Shown: positions 26,414 through 35,751 of the stretch, piece after piece
Layout: each line of letters begins with the position of its first letter
Position numbering within the stretch: the first letter of the stretch is position 1
Assembly: GCA_030684475.1 (NCBI GenBank)
Contig: JAUXWB010000526.1
Span: forward strand, 1-52,112
Origin: Reyranella sp.
GTDB lineage: Bacteria > Pseudomonadota > Alphaproteobacteria > Reyranellales > Reyranellaceae
Reading direction: 5' to 3'
Length of the DNA: 52,112 nt
Position numbers and translations under genes: made by a program
Notes under the pieces: generated by a model
What the model saw: only the letters and a program-made list of their open reading frames with translations
Databases searched by the model: none
Told to the model about the DNA's origin: nothing

Positions 26414-29400
26414 TGCGCGGGCGCCGCATCCTCCTTTTCACGACAGGCACCGTGGCAGCGCTGCTGGCACTTGTGTTCGGCGTGCTCCAGACGCCACCCG
26501 GTCAGCGCATCCTGGCGTCGGCCCTGTCGGCGGCCGCCTCGACACAGGAACGCCGCGTCGAGCTGAGCGGCCTCACGGGATTCTTCCCGACCGATCTTCG
26601 CCTGGCGCGGATCGAGTTCGCCGATCGGGGTGGCCCGTGGCTCACCGTTGCCGACGCGCGCCTTCGCTGGTCGTTCGCGTCGCTGTTGTCGGGCCGCCTG
26701 CGTATCGAGACTCTTTCGGCGGCCCGCATCGATCTCCTGCGCGTGCCCGAGCCGGCGAAGACGCCCGATGCGGTGCCGGCCGAGAGCGGGCCGCTGCGGT
26801 TGCCGGTGGGCATCGACCTGCAGGCGCTGGCGGTCGACGATCTGCATCTCGCCGCCGCGCTGGCGGGCGTCGAGGCGCGTTGGCGGCTTGGGGGCAGCGC
26901 ATTCCTGCCGGCCGATCTGGCGGAGGGCAGGCTGCGGCTTTCCGGCGATCGCACGGACGGGCGCTCCGGTCACCTCAGCGCGGACATCCGCTTCGACGCC
27001 GGCCAGCGCACGGTCGACGGCGAGATCGCGCTCGACGAAGGGCCAGGCGGCGTGGTGGCGGCGCTGCTGAAAAGGCCCGAGCTCGACCGCGTCGGCGTGC
27101 GGCTTGCGGCGCGGGGCGATGCGACGGCGGGCAGCGCCGAATTGACTCTTTCGGCAGGCGATGCCGCCACGGCGAACGGTAAAGCGAAATGGGAGCCGCA
27201 AGGAACGGCAACGGCCGTCTCGGTCCGGCTCGATGTCGCCGGGCCAGGCTTGCCGCCCGGCCCGCTGGCCGACGCCGCGCGGGGACCTGCCTCGCTCACT
27301 GTCGACGCGATCGTCGACGACAGGCTGGTGACCTTAAACGAGGCCAGGCTCACGGCCGGTCCGCTCGGCCTCGTCGCCTCGGGGCGCTACGACCGCGCCG
27401 CCGACCGGCTCGCGGCCACGGCCACGCTGGACGCCGCCGAGCCGGGCGCTTTCGCCGCGCTGCTGGACGGCGTCGGCTGGCGCGACCTCCGCCTGCAGGC
27501 AACGGCCGATCTGCGCACGCTCGCGACACGGCCTGCGGGCACGATCGTGCTGGAGGGCGGCGCCGATGATCTCGCGCTGGCGGCGATCGATCCGCGCCTG
27601 CCGCCGCCCGGCAAGCTGACGCTCGCCTCGCGGCTCGCGCTGCGCGACGGGGCGATCGTCGTCGAATCGCTCGAACTCGGCTCGCCGCTCGCGTCGGCGA
27701 AGGGCTCCGGCACCTACGTCGTCGCGACGAAGACCGGTGAGGTCAAAGCCAACGTGGCACTGCCGAGCCTCGCGCCACTGTCGGCATTTGCAGAACAACC
27801 GCTGACAGGTAGCGCCGCGATCGACCTCACGGCGCGCATCGAGGCCGGCGATCTGACGCTGGGCTGGCAGGGCACGCTCGGCGACTTCGGCGTTCCGGGA
27901 GTGCCGCACGATCTCGTGGCGCCCACCGTCAGCCTCGCCGGTTCGGCGTCGTTGAAGCGCGACGACTCGTGGTCTCTGGCCGGCGTGCGTATCGCCAGCG
28001 AAGGCGGCGCGCTTGCCGTGACAGGTCATGGCCGCGGCCCCGCCGGCACGCTCGACCTTGCGCTCGACCTGCCCAAACTGGGCATCCTGCAGCCCGAGGT
28101 CGAAGGCGCCCTCACGGCAAATGCCACCGTCGGCTTCGGCCAGGAGACCGAGCTCAAGCTGAAGGCGGAGTTGCGCGACCTCAGGCACGGCCAACTTGCG
28201 TCACGACGACTATCGCTTGCCGCCACGACGACCCTCGACGCGACAGGCGCGGCGCGCGGCACGGTCGAGGCGAGCGGTGATCTCGCGGGCCAGCCCTTGT
28301 CGCTCGGCGGACGGTTTGCGCGCGATGCGGCGGGCGGCATCGTGGTGCCGAATTTCCAGGGTCGCTGGGCGAGTGCGGTGCTGGACGTCGCGGACCTTGC
28401 CGTCACCGAGGCTCGGACGTCAGGCCACGCGCGGCTGCGGATGGCGCGCCTGCAGGAAATCGCGGATCTGCTCGGCACCGACGTGGCGGGATCGCTCGAC
28501 ACGGAGGTGACGGCCGATCCCGGCGCACCGGCCGGCCGGCTCGACGTGCGGGTGCAGGGCACCGATCTGTTGAGCGGCGGCGTGGCGATCGGCGCGCTGG
28601 ACCTCGCCGGCACGGTCGACGATCCCACCGGCATCGCCAGGACGGACGCCACGCTCAGGACCAGCCGCGTCGCCGGTGCTGCCGGCCTGAACGGCGTCAA
28701 CGGGACCCTCAAAGGCGACCGGAACGGCCTGGATATTGCCCTGCAAGCCACCGGTGTGCAGACGAATGGAAGCGTCGCCGCCAGGGTCGAGCTGGCGGGT
28801 GAGCAGATCCGCATCGCCCTGTCACGCCTGGAAGGCCGCCATGAAGGCATTCCCATCGCGCTCACCGCACCCGCTCGCGTGACGATCGCCGGTGCGCGCA
28901 TCACCATCGAGCCTGCGACGCTTCGGCTGGGCGGCGGCCGGCTCAGCGTGCGCGGCACGGTCGATCCGGTGGCCAGCGACCTGCGGCTCGAGCTGGCGGC
29001 GCTGCCGTTGTCGCTGATCGATGCCTTCGCGCCGGGGACGGGCCTCGACGGCACGTTGCAGGCCAAGTTGCATGTGCAGGGGCCGAGCGATGCGCCGCGG
29101 ATCGATGCCACCTACACCGCGTCGAACCTCAGGCTGCGCCGGCCCGATGCCGCGCTGCTGCCGGTGCTTTCGCTGCAGGGCACGGGCTCGCTGGTCGGGC
29201 GCCGGGCCACCGTCGATGCGCGCCTCGGTGCGGGCGGTGCGACGCGGCTTGCGTTGAAGGGGAGCGCCACGTTGCCCCAGGGGACGGCGCCGCTCTCGGC
29301 CACGGCCGCACTCTCCGGCACGCTCGACGTCGCGCCTTTCGCGCCGCTGCTGGGCGACGACATCCGCGGCATCGCCGGCACGCTGCGGCCCAATCTGACG

Positions 29401-30630
29401 CTCGACATCCGCGATGGAAAGGTTTCCGGCAGCGGCACCATCGATCTTGCGGGCGGCGTCATTGCCCTTCCGGAGTCGGGCCTGCGGCTGAGCGGCGGCG
29501 AGGGCCGCCTGGTGATGCAAGGCGAGACGCTGCAGGTGCAGCGGCTGGCGTTCCAGACGGCAGGCAACGGCAGCGTCACGGTGGGTGGCAGCCTGCGGAT
29601 CGACGCGGCACAAGGGCTGGGGCTCGACCTTACCGTCGCCAGCCGTCGTGCGCTGCTGGTCAGCCGTGCGGATCTCGTCGCTACGGTGTCGAGCGATCTG
29701 AAAGTCACCGGGTCGACCACAGGCGGCATCGATATCGCCGGGCCGATCACCATCGACCGTGCCGAGATCGCGGTCGGGACGACGCAGTCGGTGGACTATC
29801 CCGTGCTCGAGGTGCGCGAGATCAACAAGCGCGGCGCGCCCGCGCCCGTCGCGGCCGCTCCACCGCCGGGGCAGAAGCGCCGGCCGCCGCCGTCTCCCAC
29901 TGCCACGCCGATCCGGCTCGCGCTCACGATCGACGCGCCGCGGGCCGTCTTCGTGCGCGGCCGCGGGCTCGATGCAGAGATGGGCGGGCGCCTGCAGGTC
30001 GGCGGCACGCCAGCCGCACCCTCGGTCGTCGGCGGCCTGACACTGCGGCGCGGCGACTTCACGCTGGGCGGCCGCCGTCTCACCTTCAGCCGCGGCATCG
30101 TCACCCTCGACAACCTCGACACGATCGATCCACAGCTCGACTTCCTGGCGAGCACCACCGTGCGGTCGACCACGGTCGGCATCGCCATCACCGGCACGGC
30201 CCGTGCGCCCGTCCTCGCCATCAATTCGGCGCTGCCGCCCGACGAGGCGATGGCGCTGCTGATCTTCGGCAAGCCTGCTTCGGGTCTCAGCGCGAGCGAA
30301 CTGGTGCAGGTCGCCCAGGCGATCGCCGAACTCACCGGCAACTCGCTCGGCGACAGCGTGGTCGGCCGGTTGCGCCGCGGTCTGCGGCTCGACCGGCTGA
30401 GCGTCGGCTCGTCAGGCAAGGCCACCCAGGACACAAGCGCCAGCTCGGTTTCCGTCGAAGCCGGCCGCTACGTGGCGCCAGGCGTCTATGTCGGGGCGCG
30501 CCAAGGCGCCTCCGGCACCTCCAGCCGCGGCGTCGTGCAGGTCGAGGTCTTCGACAACGTGAAGGTCGAGGGTGACATCGGCGCCGACTCCAACGGTCGC
30601 GTCGGCGTCAAGATGGAATGGGACTACTAG
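26413..30630 (+). CDS. tamB: TamB translocation and assembly module protein
   Basis: TamB is a very large AsmA-like inner-membrane-anchored protein that bridges the periplasm with a lipid-carrying beta groove and cooperates with TamA. The 1405-residue protein starts with a signal anchor (about 4-25), followed by a long repetitive beta-rich, Ala/Gly/Leu-rich body. The conserved DUF490 domain occupies roughly the last 350 residues (GGLTLRRGDFTLGGRRLTFS, ALPPDEAMALLIFGKPASGLS, and the terminal GVKMEWDY). Linkage to tamA by a TGATG overlap supports the pairing. Confidence 0.92.
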   Translation: MRGRRILLFTTGTVAALLALVFGVLQTPPGQRILASALSAAASTQERRVELSGLTGFFPTDLRLARIEFADRGGPWLTVADARLRWSFASLLSGRLRIETLSAARIDLLRVPEPAKTPDAVPAESGPLRLPVGIDLQALAVDDLHLAAALAGVEARWRLGGSAFLPADLAEGRLRLSGDRTDGRSGHLSADIRFDAGQRTVDGEIALDEGPGGVVAALLKRPELDRVGVRLAARGDATAGSAELTLSAGDAATANGKAKWEPQGTATAVSVRLDVAGPGLPPGPLADAARGPASLTVDAIVDDRLVTLNEARLTAGPLGLVASGRYDRAADRLAATATLDAAEPGAFAALLDGVGWRDLRLQATADLRTLATRPAGTIVLEGGADDLALAAIDPRLPPPGKLTLASRLALRDGAIVVESLELGSPLASAKGSGTYVVATKTGEVKANVALPSLAPLSAFAEQPLTGSAAIDLTARIEAGDLTLGWQGTLGDFGVPGVPHDLVAPTVSLAGSASLKRDDSWSLAGVRIASEGGALAVTGHGRGPAGTLDLALDLPKLGILQPEVEGALTANATVGFGQETELKLKAELRDLRHGQLASRRLSLAATTTLDATGAARGTVEASGDLAGQPLSLGGRFARDAAGGIVVPNFQGRWASAVLDVADLAVTEARTSGHARLRMARLQEIADLLGTDVAGSLDTEVTADPGAPAGRLDVRVQGTDLLSGGVAIGALDLAGTVDDPTGIARTDATLRTSRVAGAAGLNGVNGTLKGDRNGLDIALQATGVQTNGSVAARVELAGEQIRIALSRLEGRHEGIPIALTAPARVTIAGARITIEPATLRLGGGRLSVRGTVDPVASDLRLELAALPLSLIDAFAPGTGLDGTLQAKLHVQGPSDAPRIDATYTASNLRLRRPDAALLPVLSLQGTGSLVGRRATVDARLGAGGATRLALKGSATLPQGTAPLSATAALSGTLDVAPFAPLLGDDIRGIAGTLRPNLTLDIRDGKVSGSGTIDLAGGVIALPESGLRLSGGEGRLVMQGETLQVQRLAFQTAGNGSVTVGGSLRIDAAQGLGLDLTVASRRALLVSRADLVATVSSDLKVTGSTTGGIDIAGPITIDRAEIAVGTTQSVDYPVLEVREINKRGAPAPVAAAPPPGQKRRPPPSPTATPIRLALTIDAPRAVFVRGRGLDAEMGGRLQVGGTPAAPSVVGGLTLRRGDFTLGGRRLTFSRGIVTLDNLDTIDPQLDFLASTTVRSTTVGIAITGTARAPVLAINSALPPDEAMALLIFGKPASGLSASELVQVAQAIAELTGNSLGDSVVGRLRRGLRLDRLSVGSSGKATQDTSASSVSVEAGRYVAPGVYVGARQGASGTSSRGVVQVEVFDNVKVEGDIGADSNGRVGVKMEWDY

Positions 30631-30688
30631 GGGCGATCCAGTCACCCCAGTCGAAGCAGTGGCACGGCGGCCGCGGCCAGCAGGACGG

Positions 30689-32482
30689 TCATTGCCGGGC
30701 GCGGGCCTTGGCCGTTGCGGCCTGATCCACGACGCCCTTGGCCGAGACGACGACGCCATAGTCCCGGAGCGCCGTCTCGACCGAGATCATCTCGTCCATC
30801 ACGTCGTTGGCCACCTTGGCCGGATCGCGCTCTAGCGGGTTGCCGTAGCCACCGCCGGCCGGGCCGTAGCAGACGAAGCGGCCGCCGGTGGCGATGTTCA
30901 TGTGCGGCACCTTGGAGGGCAGCGCGCGGTCGGGCTTGCCGGGTGTCACAAGATCGAGCTTGGCCGGCATACCTTCGCTGCCACCCAGGAACCCCCACGG
31001 CCGGTAGCGATGGCCTTCGCCTTCGATCGACGCGCCGCCGTCGCTCAGGAAGGTGAACTCGCGGATCGAGCCCAGGCCGCCCCGCCACTTGCCGGCGCCG
31101 CTCACGTCCTCGCGCAATTCATAGCGCAGCACGCGGAGCGGCAGATGGGTTTCGATGTCCTCGATCGGGTTGTTGCGCGTGTTGGCGTAGAGCGTGTCGA
31201 CGGCGTCCATGCCGTCCTTGCCCAGACGTCCGCCGTAGGAACCCTCGAAGATCTCCATATGCACCCAGTGGGTCTCGTCCTTGAGGCCGGAGAAGGCGAT
31301 GACTTTCAGATTGCCGATGCCGGCCGAGACGTTGCCCGGCATGGCTTGCGACAGAGCCTTCATCACCGTGTCGGCGAGCTGGTTGCCGGGACAGAAGCGC
31401 GCGATCGTGGGCGCCGGGAAGGTCGGGTTGGCGAGGCAACCCTTGGGCGCCACGATGGTGATCGGCCGGATCAGGCCTGCGTTCACCGGGATGTGGCCGT
31501 GGATCTCGGTGTCGAGCAGCACGGAGCGGATGGTGAGCCAGATCGCGATGTCGGCGGTGCCTTCCAGCGGCATGTTGATCGGCCGGTCGGGCACCTGCGG
31601 CGCCGTGCCGGTGAGGTCGACGACGAGAGAGTCGTCCTTCTTGGTGATGGTGACGACGATCGGCAGTTCCTTCTTGGTCGGATCGTCGCTGTCGAGATAG
31701 CCGTCGATCGCCGTCTCGGCGCGATAGACCCCGTCGGGCAGCTTGGCGATGGCCTGACGCATCAGTCGTTCGGCGTGGTCCATCAGGGCGCTGCAGGCGA
31801 GTTCGAAGGTTTCGAGGCCGTAGCGCTCGATCAGCTCGACCATGCGTTCGGCGCCGATGCGGGCGGCGGCCACCTGGGCGTCCATGTCGCCCACCACAAG
31901 GTCGGAGGCGCGGATATTGTCGCGCACGATCTGCCAGACCATGTCGTTCTTGACGCCACGATCGTAGACCTTGATCGCCTTGAACTGCAGGCCCTCGGCA
32001 TAGGCGTCGATCGCCTCGACGATGCCGCAGGACCCGGGCGAGAGCGCGCCGATGTCGAGATGGTGCGCCGTGGTGGCGGCGAAGGCGATCAGCCGGCCTT
32101 CTACGAACACCGGCACGATGAAGGCGACGTCGGGCCCATGGCTGGCGCCCGAGTAGGCGTCGTTGTGCATGATGACGTCGCCCGGGCGGATGACATCGCC
32201 GCGAGCCGCCAGGATCTTCTGGATGCCGCGCACGTAGCCCGGGATCGGACCGGACTGCAGCGGCGTCGACTGAGCTGATTCGGCGAGGCCTCTTCCTTCC
32301 GCGTCGACCAGAGCTGCGCCAAAATCCTCCGACTCGCGGATGATCGAGGAGTAGCTCATGCGCATCAGCTTATAACCCATCTCGACCGCGATGTACTCGA
32401 GCGCGCCCTGGATCACGCTGGTGGTGATCGGATCGATGCGGTCGGGCTTCAGGGCAGGCTGGCGGCGGGGCGCGGTGCTCAT
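30689..32482 (-). CDS. hyuB: hydantoinase B/oxoprolinase family protein
   Basis: HyuB-type subunits act with HyuA in ATP-dependent opening of 5-membered cyclic amides such as N-methylhydantoin, or of 5-oxoproline; acetone-carboxylase and acetophenone-carboxylase subunits are related. The 597-residue protein shows the family features ITTSVIQGALEYIAVEMGYKLMR, DVIMHNDAYSGASHGPDVAF, HHLDIGALSPGSCGI and the late WRGGLGSIREFTFL. ATG 32482 follows GAGGAG and lies 10 nt after the hyuA stop. A frame start at 32500 would overlap hyuA. The substrate is open. Confidence 0.9.
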   Translation of the reverse strand: MSTAPRRQPALKPDRIDPITTSVIQGALEYIAVEMGYKLMRMSYSSIIRESEDFGAALVDAEGRGLAESAQSTPLQSGPIPGYVRGIQKILAARGDVIRPGDVIMHNDAYSGASHGPDVAFIVPVFVEGRLIAFAATTAHHLDIGALSPGSCGIVEAIDAYAEGLQFKAIKVYDRGVKNDMVWQIVRDNIRASDLVVGDMDAQVAAARIGAERMVELIERYGLETFELACSALMDHAERLMRQAIAKLPDGVYRAETAIDGYLDSDDPTKKELPIVVTITKKDDSLVVDLTGTAPQVPDRPINMPLEGTADIAIWLTIRSVLLDTEIHGHIPVNAGLIRPITIVAPKGCLANPTFPAPTIARFCPGNQLADTVMKALSQAMPGNVSAGIGNLKVIAFSGLKDETHWVHMEIFEGSYGGRLGKDGMDAVDTLYANTRNNPIEDIETHLPLRVLRYELREDVSGAGKWRGGLGSIREFTFLSDGGASIEGEGHRYRPWGFLGGSEGMPAKLDLVTPGKPDRALPSKVPHMNIATGGRFVCYGPAGGGYGNPLERDPAKVANDVMDEMISVETALRDYGVVVSAKGVVDQAATAKARARQ

Positions 32483-32492
32483 GACGATCTCC

Positions 32493-34568
32493 TCAGGCAT
32501 CGGCGCGGCGGATGATCAGATTGCCGGCGGCGTCGGCTTCGAAACTGTGCTGCGGCGGCACGACGGTCGTCGAATCCATCTGCAGGATGATGGCGGGTCC
32601 GGAGATGCGTTCGCCGACCGGCAGCAGGTCGCGGCGGTAGAAACCGGTGGAATAGTCGGCGAGCTTGCCCGCAACGCGGAAGGTGCAGGTGCCGCTGCGC
32701 ACGAGGGCGGCTGCCGTCGATCTCGCCGCGCCGGCCGTCGGCTTGGCGATCTTGGCAGCACTGGCCGCACCGACCAGCCGCAGGTTCACGATCTCGATGA
32801 CCGAATCGGCAAAATGGTGGCCGTACTCGCGCTTGTGGATCTCGTGAAAGGCCTCGAAGGCCTTGGCGAGCGAGGCTTCGTCGAGCGCGCCATCGGGGAA
32901 GGGCACGCGCAGCTCATAGCCCTGGCCGACGTACCGAAGATCGCCGCGGCGCTCGAAGGCGACCTTGGCAAGGTCGATGCCGTCCGTAGTGAAGCGCTCC
33001 GCCAGTTCCCTGGCCATCGCCGCGAAGTCGGCGTTGATCCGCCCGAGGTCGGCAGCGCCCGAGACCTGGAACGAGGTGCGGATGGCGTCGTAGCGCAGGT
33101 CGCTTATCAGCAGGCCCACCGCCGAGGTAATGCCGGGATGCGGCGGCACGATGACCTCGGTGACGCCCAGCATCTCGGCCACTTCGGCGCCGTGCAGCGG
33201 CCCCGCGCCGCCGAACGCCACCAGCGTGTAGTGGCGCGGGTCGATGCCCTTCTGGACGGTCCTGGACCGGATGGCGTTGGCCATGTTGGCGTTGATCACG
33301 GTGATCACGCCCTCGGCCGCCTCGCGGTCGGAGAGGCCGAGTTCGCGGGCCAGCTCACCGATGACGCGACGGGCCGCCACTTCGTCGAGCGACATGCCGC
33401 CGCCCAAAAAGTTGCCACCGTCGAGACGGCCCAGCACGACGTTGGCGTCGGTGACGGTGGCGCGGGCGCCGCCGCGGCCGTAGGCAGCGGGGCCCGGCAC
33501 GGCGCCGGCCGAACGCGGGCCGACCTTGAAGGCCCCGGCCTGGTCGACATGGGCAATCGATCCGCCGCCGGCGCCGATGGTGTGGACGTCGATCATCGGC
33601 ACCAGCACCGGGAAGCCCGCGATCCAGGTGTCGCGCGCCGTCGCCTCGCCGAAGCCGCCTTCCGTCACGATGCCGATGTCGGCTGAGGTGCCGCCGACGT
33701 CGAAAGTGATGAGATTGCGCCGGCCCGACAGGCCGCCCGCCCAGTCGCCGCCGATCACGCCCGCCGCCGGCCCCGAGAGCAGGGTGAGGACCGGCCGCTC
33801 GGCCACCATGGCAGGTGTCGCCACGCCGCCGTTCGAGGCCATGATGCGGAGATCGGCCTTGAAGCCCGAGGCCTCGATCTCGAATTCGAGCCGCGTCACG
33901 TAGTTGCGCACCTTGGGCCCGACGAAGGCGTTCATCGCCGTCGTGGTGAAGCGCTCGAACTCGCGGAACTGCGGCGACACCGACGAGGAGGTGGTGGCGA
34001 AGCACGCGGGATATTCCTCGCGCACGATTTCCATGGCGCGCGCCTCGTGGGCCGGGTCGAGATACGAGAACAGGAAGCAGATGGCGATCGCTTCGACGCC
34101 GGCCTCCTTCAGCTCGCGCACGGCCTGGCGCACGCCCTCCTCGTCGAGCGCCTCCAGCACCTCGCCCTTGGGCGGCACCAGCCGTTCCGTCACCGTCTTG
34201 CGGTGGCGGCGCTTGACCAGCGGCCGGTCTTGCCAGGGGATGTCCTGCATGATCGAGTAGTGCTGCGGCCGCTGGTGGCGGCCGATGTGCAGGATGTCGC
34301 GATAGCCGCCGGTGGTGATCATGCCGGTGACGGCGCCGTCGTGCTCGAGGATGGCGTTGGTGGCGATGGTCGTGCCGTGGAACACCGTGTCGATCGTCTC
34401 GCGCGCGATTTCGTACTTGTCGCAGAGCGCCATGAGGCCCTGCACGACGCCGCGCGAGGGGTCGTCCGGTGTGGTCGAGATCTTGTGCACGGCGGTCCGG
34501 CCGGCCTCGGTGTCGGCATAGACCAGGTCGGTAAACGTTCCGCCGACATCGACGCCGATCAATCGCAT
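32493..34568 (-). CDS. hyuA: hydantoinase A/oxoprolinase family protein
   Basis: The HyuA subunit belongs to the ASKHA ATPase fold. The 691-residue protein has the phosphate-binding LIGVDVGGTFTDLVY at the N terminus, LLSGPAAGVIGGDWAG and TFDVGGTSADIGIV in the middle, and FGGAGPLHGAEVAEMLGV later, all typical. ATG 34568 is preceded by GGGAG; the frame to 34622 enters the divergent promoter region. The arrangement hyuA-hyuB, divergent from an ABC importer at 34687, suggests that the pair acts on an imported cyclic amide or a product of its cleavage. Confidence 0.9.
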   Translation of the reverse strand: MRLIGVDVGGTFTDLVYADTEAGRTAVHKISTTPDDPSRGVVQGLMALCDKYEIARETIDTVFHGTTIATNAILEHDGAVTGMITTGGYRDILHIGRHQRPQHYSIMQDIPWQDRPLVKRRHRKTVTERLVPPKGEVLEALDEEGVRQAVRELKEAGVEAIAICFLFSYLDPAHEARAMEIVREEYPACFATTSSSVSPQFREFERFTTTAMNAFVGPKVRNYVTRLEFEIEASGFKADLRIMASNGGVATPAMVAERPVLTLLSGPAAGVIGGDWAGGLSGRRNLITFDVGGTSADIGIVTEGGFGEATARDTWIAGFPVLVPMIDVHTIGAGGGSIAHVDQAGAFKVGPRSAGAVPGPAAYGRGGARATVTDANVVLGRLDGGNFLGGGMSLDEVAARRVIGELARELGLSDREAAEGVITVINANMANAIRSRTVQKGIDPRHYTLVAFGGAGPLHGAEVAEMLGVTEVIVPPHPGITSAVGLLISDLRYDAIRTSFQVSGAADLGRINADFAAMARELAERFTTDGIDLAKVAFERRGDLRYVGQGYELRVPFPDGALDEASLAKAFEAFHEIHKREYGHHFADSVIEIVNLRLVGAASAAKIAKPTAGAARSTAAALVRSGTCTFRVAGKLADYSTGFYRRDLLPVGERISGPAIILQMDSTTVVPPQHSFEADAAGNLIIRRADA

Positions 34569-34593
34569 GCGCTTCGCTCCCTGGGAAATCCCA

Positions 34594-34651
34594 CTGGCCA
34601 AGGTCAGCAAGACTTGCGCCATTGGCCAGAGCTTTTTTCCCCAGATATTTT
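34594..34651. promoter_or_regulatory. inverted repeat and candidate promoter in the divergent region
   Basis: CTGGCCAA (34594-34601) and TTGGCCAG (34622-34629) are perfect 8-bp inverted repeats 28 bp apart centre to centre. They lie between hyuA and the ABC operon. TTGGCC of the right half (34622-34627) could be a -35 with TATTTT (34646-34651) after 18 nt, so a bound regulator would cover the promoter of the plus-strand operon. No regulator gene adjoins it, and the protein that binds is unknown. Confidence 0.45.
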
Positions 34652-34686
34652 ACAGTGCTGGCATGGGGCTTGCTTCCGAGGTGACT

Positions 34687-35706
34687 ATGGCGACCAAGCC
34701 GGACATTGAACTCGTTGCCCTGACCAAGCGCTATGGTGAGGCGGTCGCGGTCGACCGCATCAATCTGCGCATTCCGGCAGGCACCTATTGCTGCCTGTTG
34801 GGCCCCTCCGGCTGCGGCAAGACCACGACCTTGCGCATGATGGCGGGCCACGAGGAGGCGAGCGAGGGCGACGTCATCCTGGGAACCGAGAACATCACGC
34901 GCCTGCCGCCAGCGGCGCGCGGCACGGCCATGATGTTCCAGAGCTACGCCCTGTTTCCGCATCTCGACTGCACCGATAACGTCGCCTTCAGCCTGAAAAT
35001 GCGCGGCGTCGACAAGGATTCCCGCCGGGCGCGTGCACGGGAGATGTTGGGGCGGGTCCAGATGGAACCCTACGCCGGCCGTTTGCCGGCCCAGCTTTCG
35101 GGCGGCCAGCAGCAGCGGGTGGCGCTGGCCCGCGCATTGATCACCGATCCGCAGGTCTTGCTGCTCGACGAGCCGCTGTCGGCACTCGATCCGTTTCTGC
35201 GCGTGAGGATGCGCGAGGAACTGAAGACGCTGCAGACCCGGCTGGGCATCAGCTTCATCCACGTGACGCACAGCCAGGACGAGGCGATGGCGCTGGCCGA
35301 CCTTGTCGTCGTGATGAATCGCGGCAGGATCGAGCAGGCCGGCACGGCACGCGAGGTCTTCAATCGGCCGGCCTCTTCGTTCGTCGCGAAATTCATCGGC
35401 GGCCACAACGTGCTGCCGGCCGCCGTGGCACGCGCCAGGGGAGATGCGCCGTTGGTCGCCATCCGCGCCGATCGCATGACCGTGCAGGCGGGCGTCACGA
35501 CGGAGGCAGGTGCTTCGTCGCTCCAGGGCGTGGCGCGGTCGGTCGAGTACCTCGGCGCGACCGTGCAGGTTGGCGTCGACGTGGCCGGACTCGAGACGCT
35601 GTCGGCCGTGGTGTCGGAGGCGCATTTCGATGCGGCGCCGGTCAGCCCTGGCCAGCCGGTGGTTCTGTCGTGGAGGCCCGAGGACATGCACGTCCTCGGA
35701 CATTGA
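34687..35706 (+). CDS. ABC transporter ATP-binding protein (PotA-like)
   Basis: This cytoplasmic ATPase energises an importer of the spermidine/putrescine/iron-type family. The 339-residue protein has Walker A GPSGCGKTTTLRM, the Q-loop QSYALFPH, the signature LSGGQQQR, Walker B VLLLDEPLSALD and the switch His in HVTHSQDEAMALAD. A C-terminal TOBE domain (about 275-335) is present. ATG 34687 follows GAGGTG; an in-frame ATG at 34663 lacks a ribosome site. It leads the operon ATPase, binding protein, permease, permease. Confidence 0.9.
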   Translation: MATKPDIELVALTKRYGEAVAVDRINLRIPAGTYCCLLGPSGCGKTTTLRMMAGHEEASEGDVILGTENITRLPPAARGTAMMFQSYALFPHLDCTDNVAFSLKMRGVDKDSRRARAREMLGRVQMEPYAGRLPAQLSGGQQQRVALARALITDPQVLLLDEPLSALDPFLRVRMREELKTLQTRLGISFIHVTHSQDEAMALADLVVVMNRGRIEQAGTAREVFNRPASSFVAKFIGGHNVLPAAVARARGDAPLVAIRADRMTVQAGVTTEAGASSLQGVARSVEYLGATVQVGVDVAGLETLSAVVSEAHFDAAPVSPGQPVVLSWRPEDMHVLGH

Positions 35707-35751
35707 GGGGAGGCGGCCCCGCGCCGTCACTGAGTGAAGGAGAACGACGAG

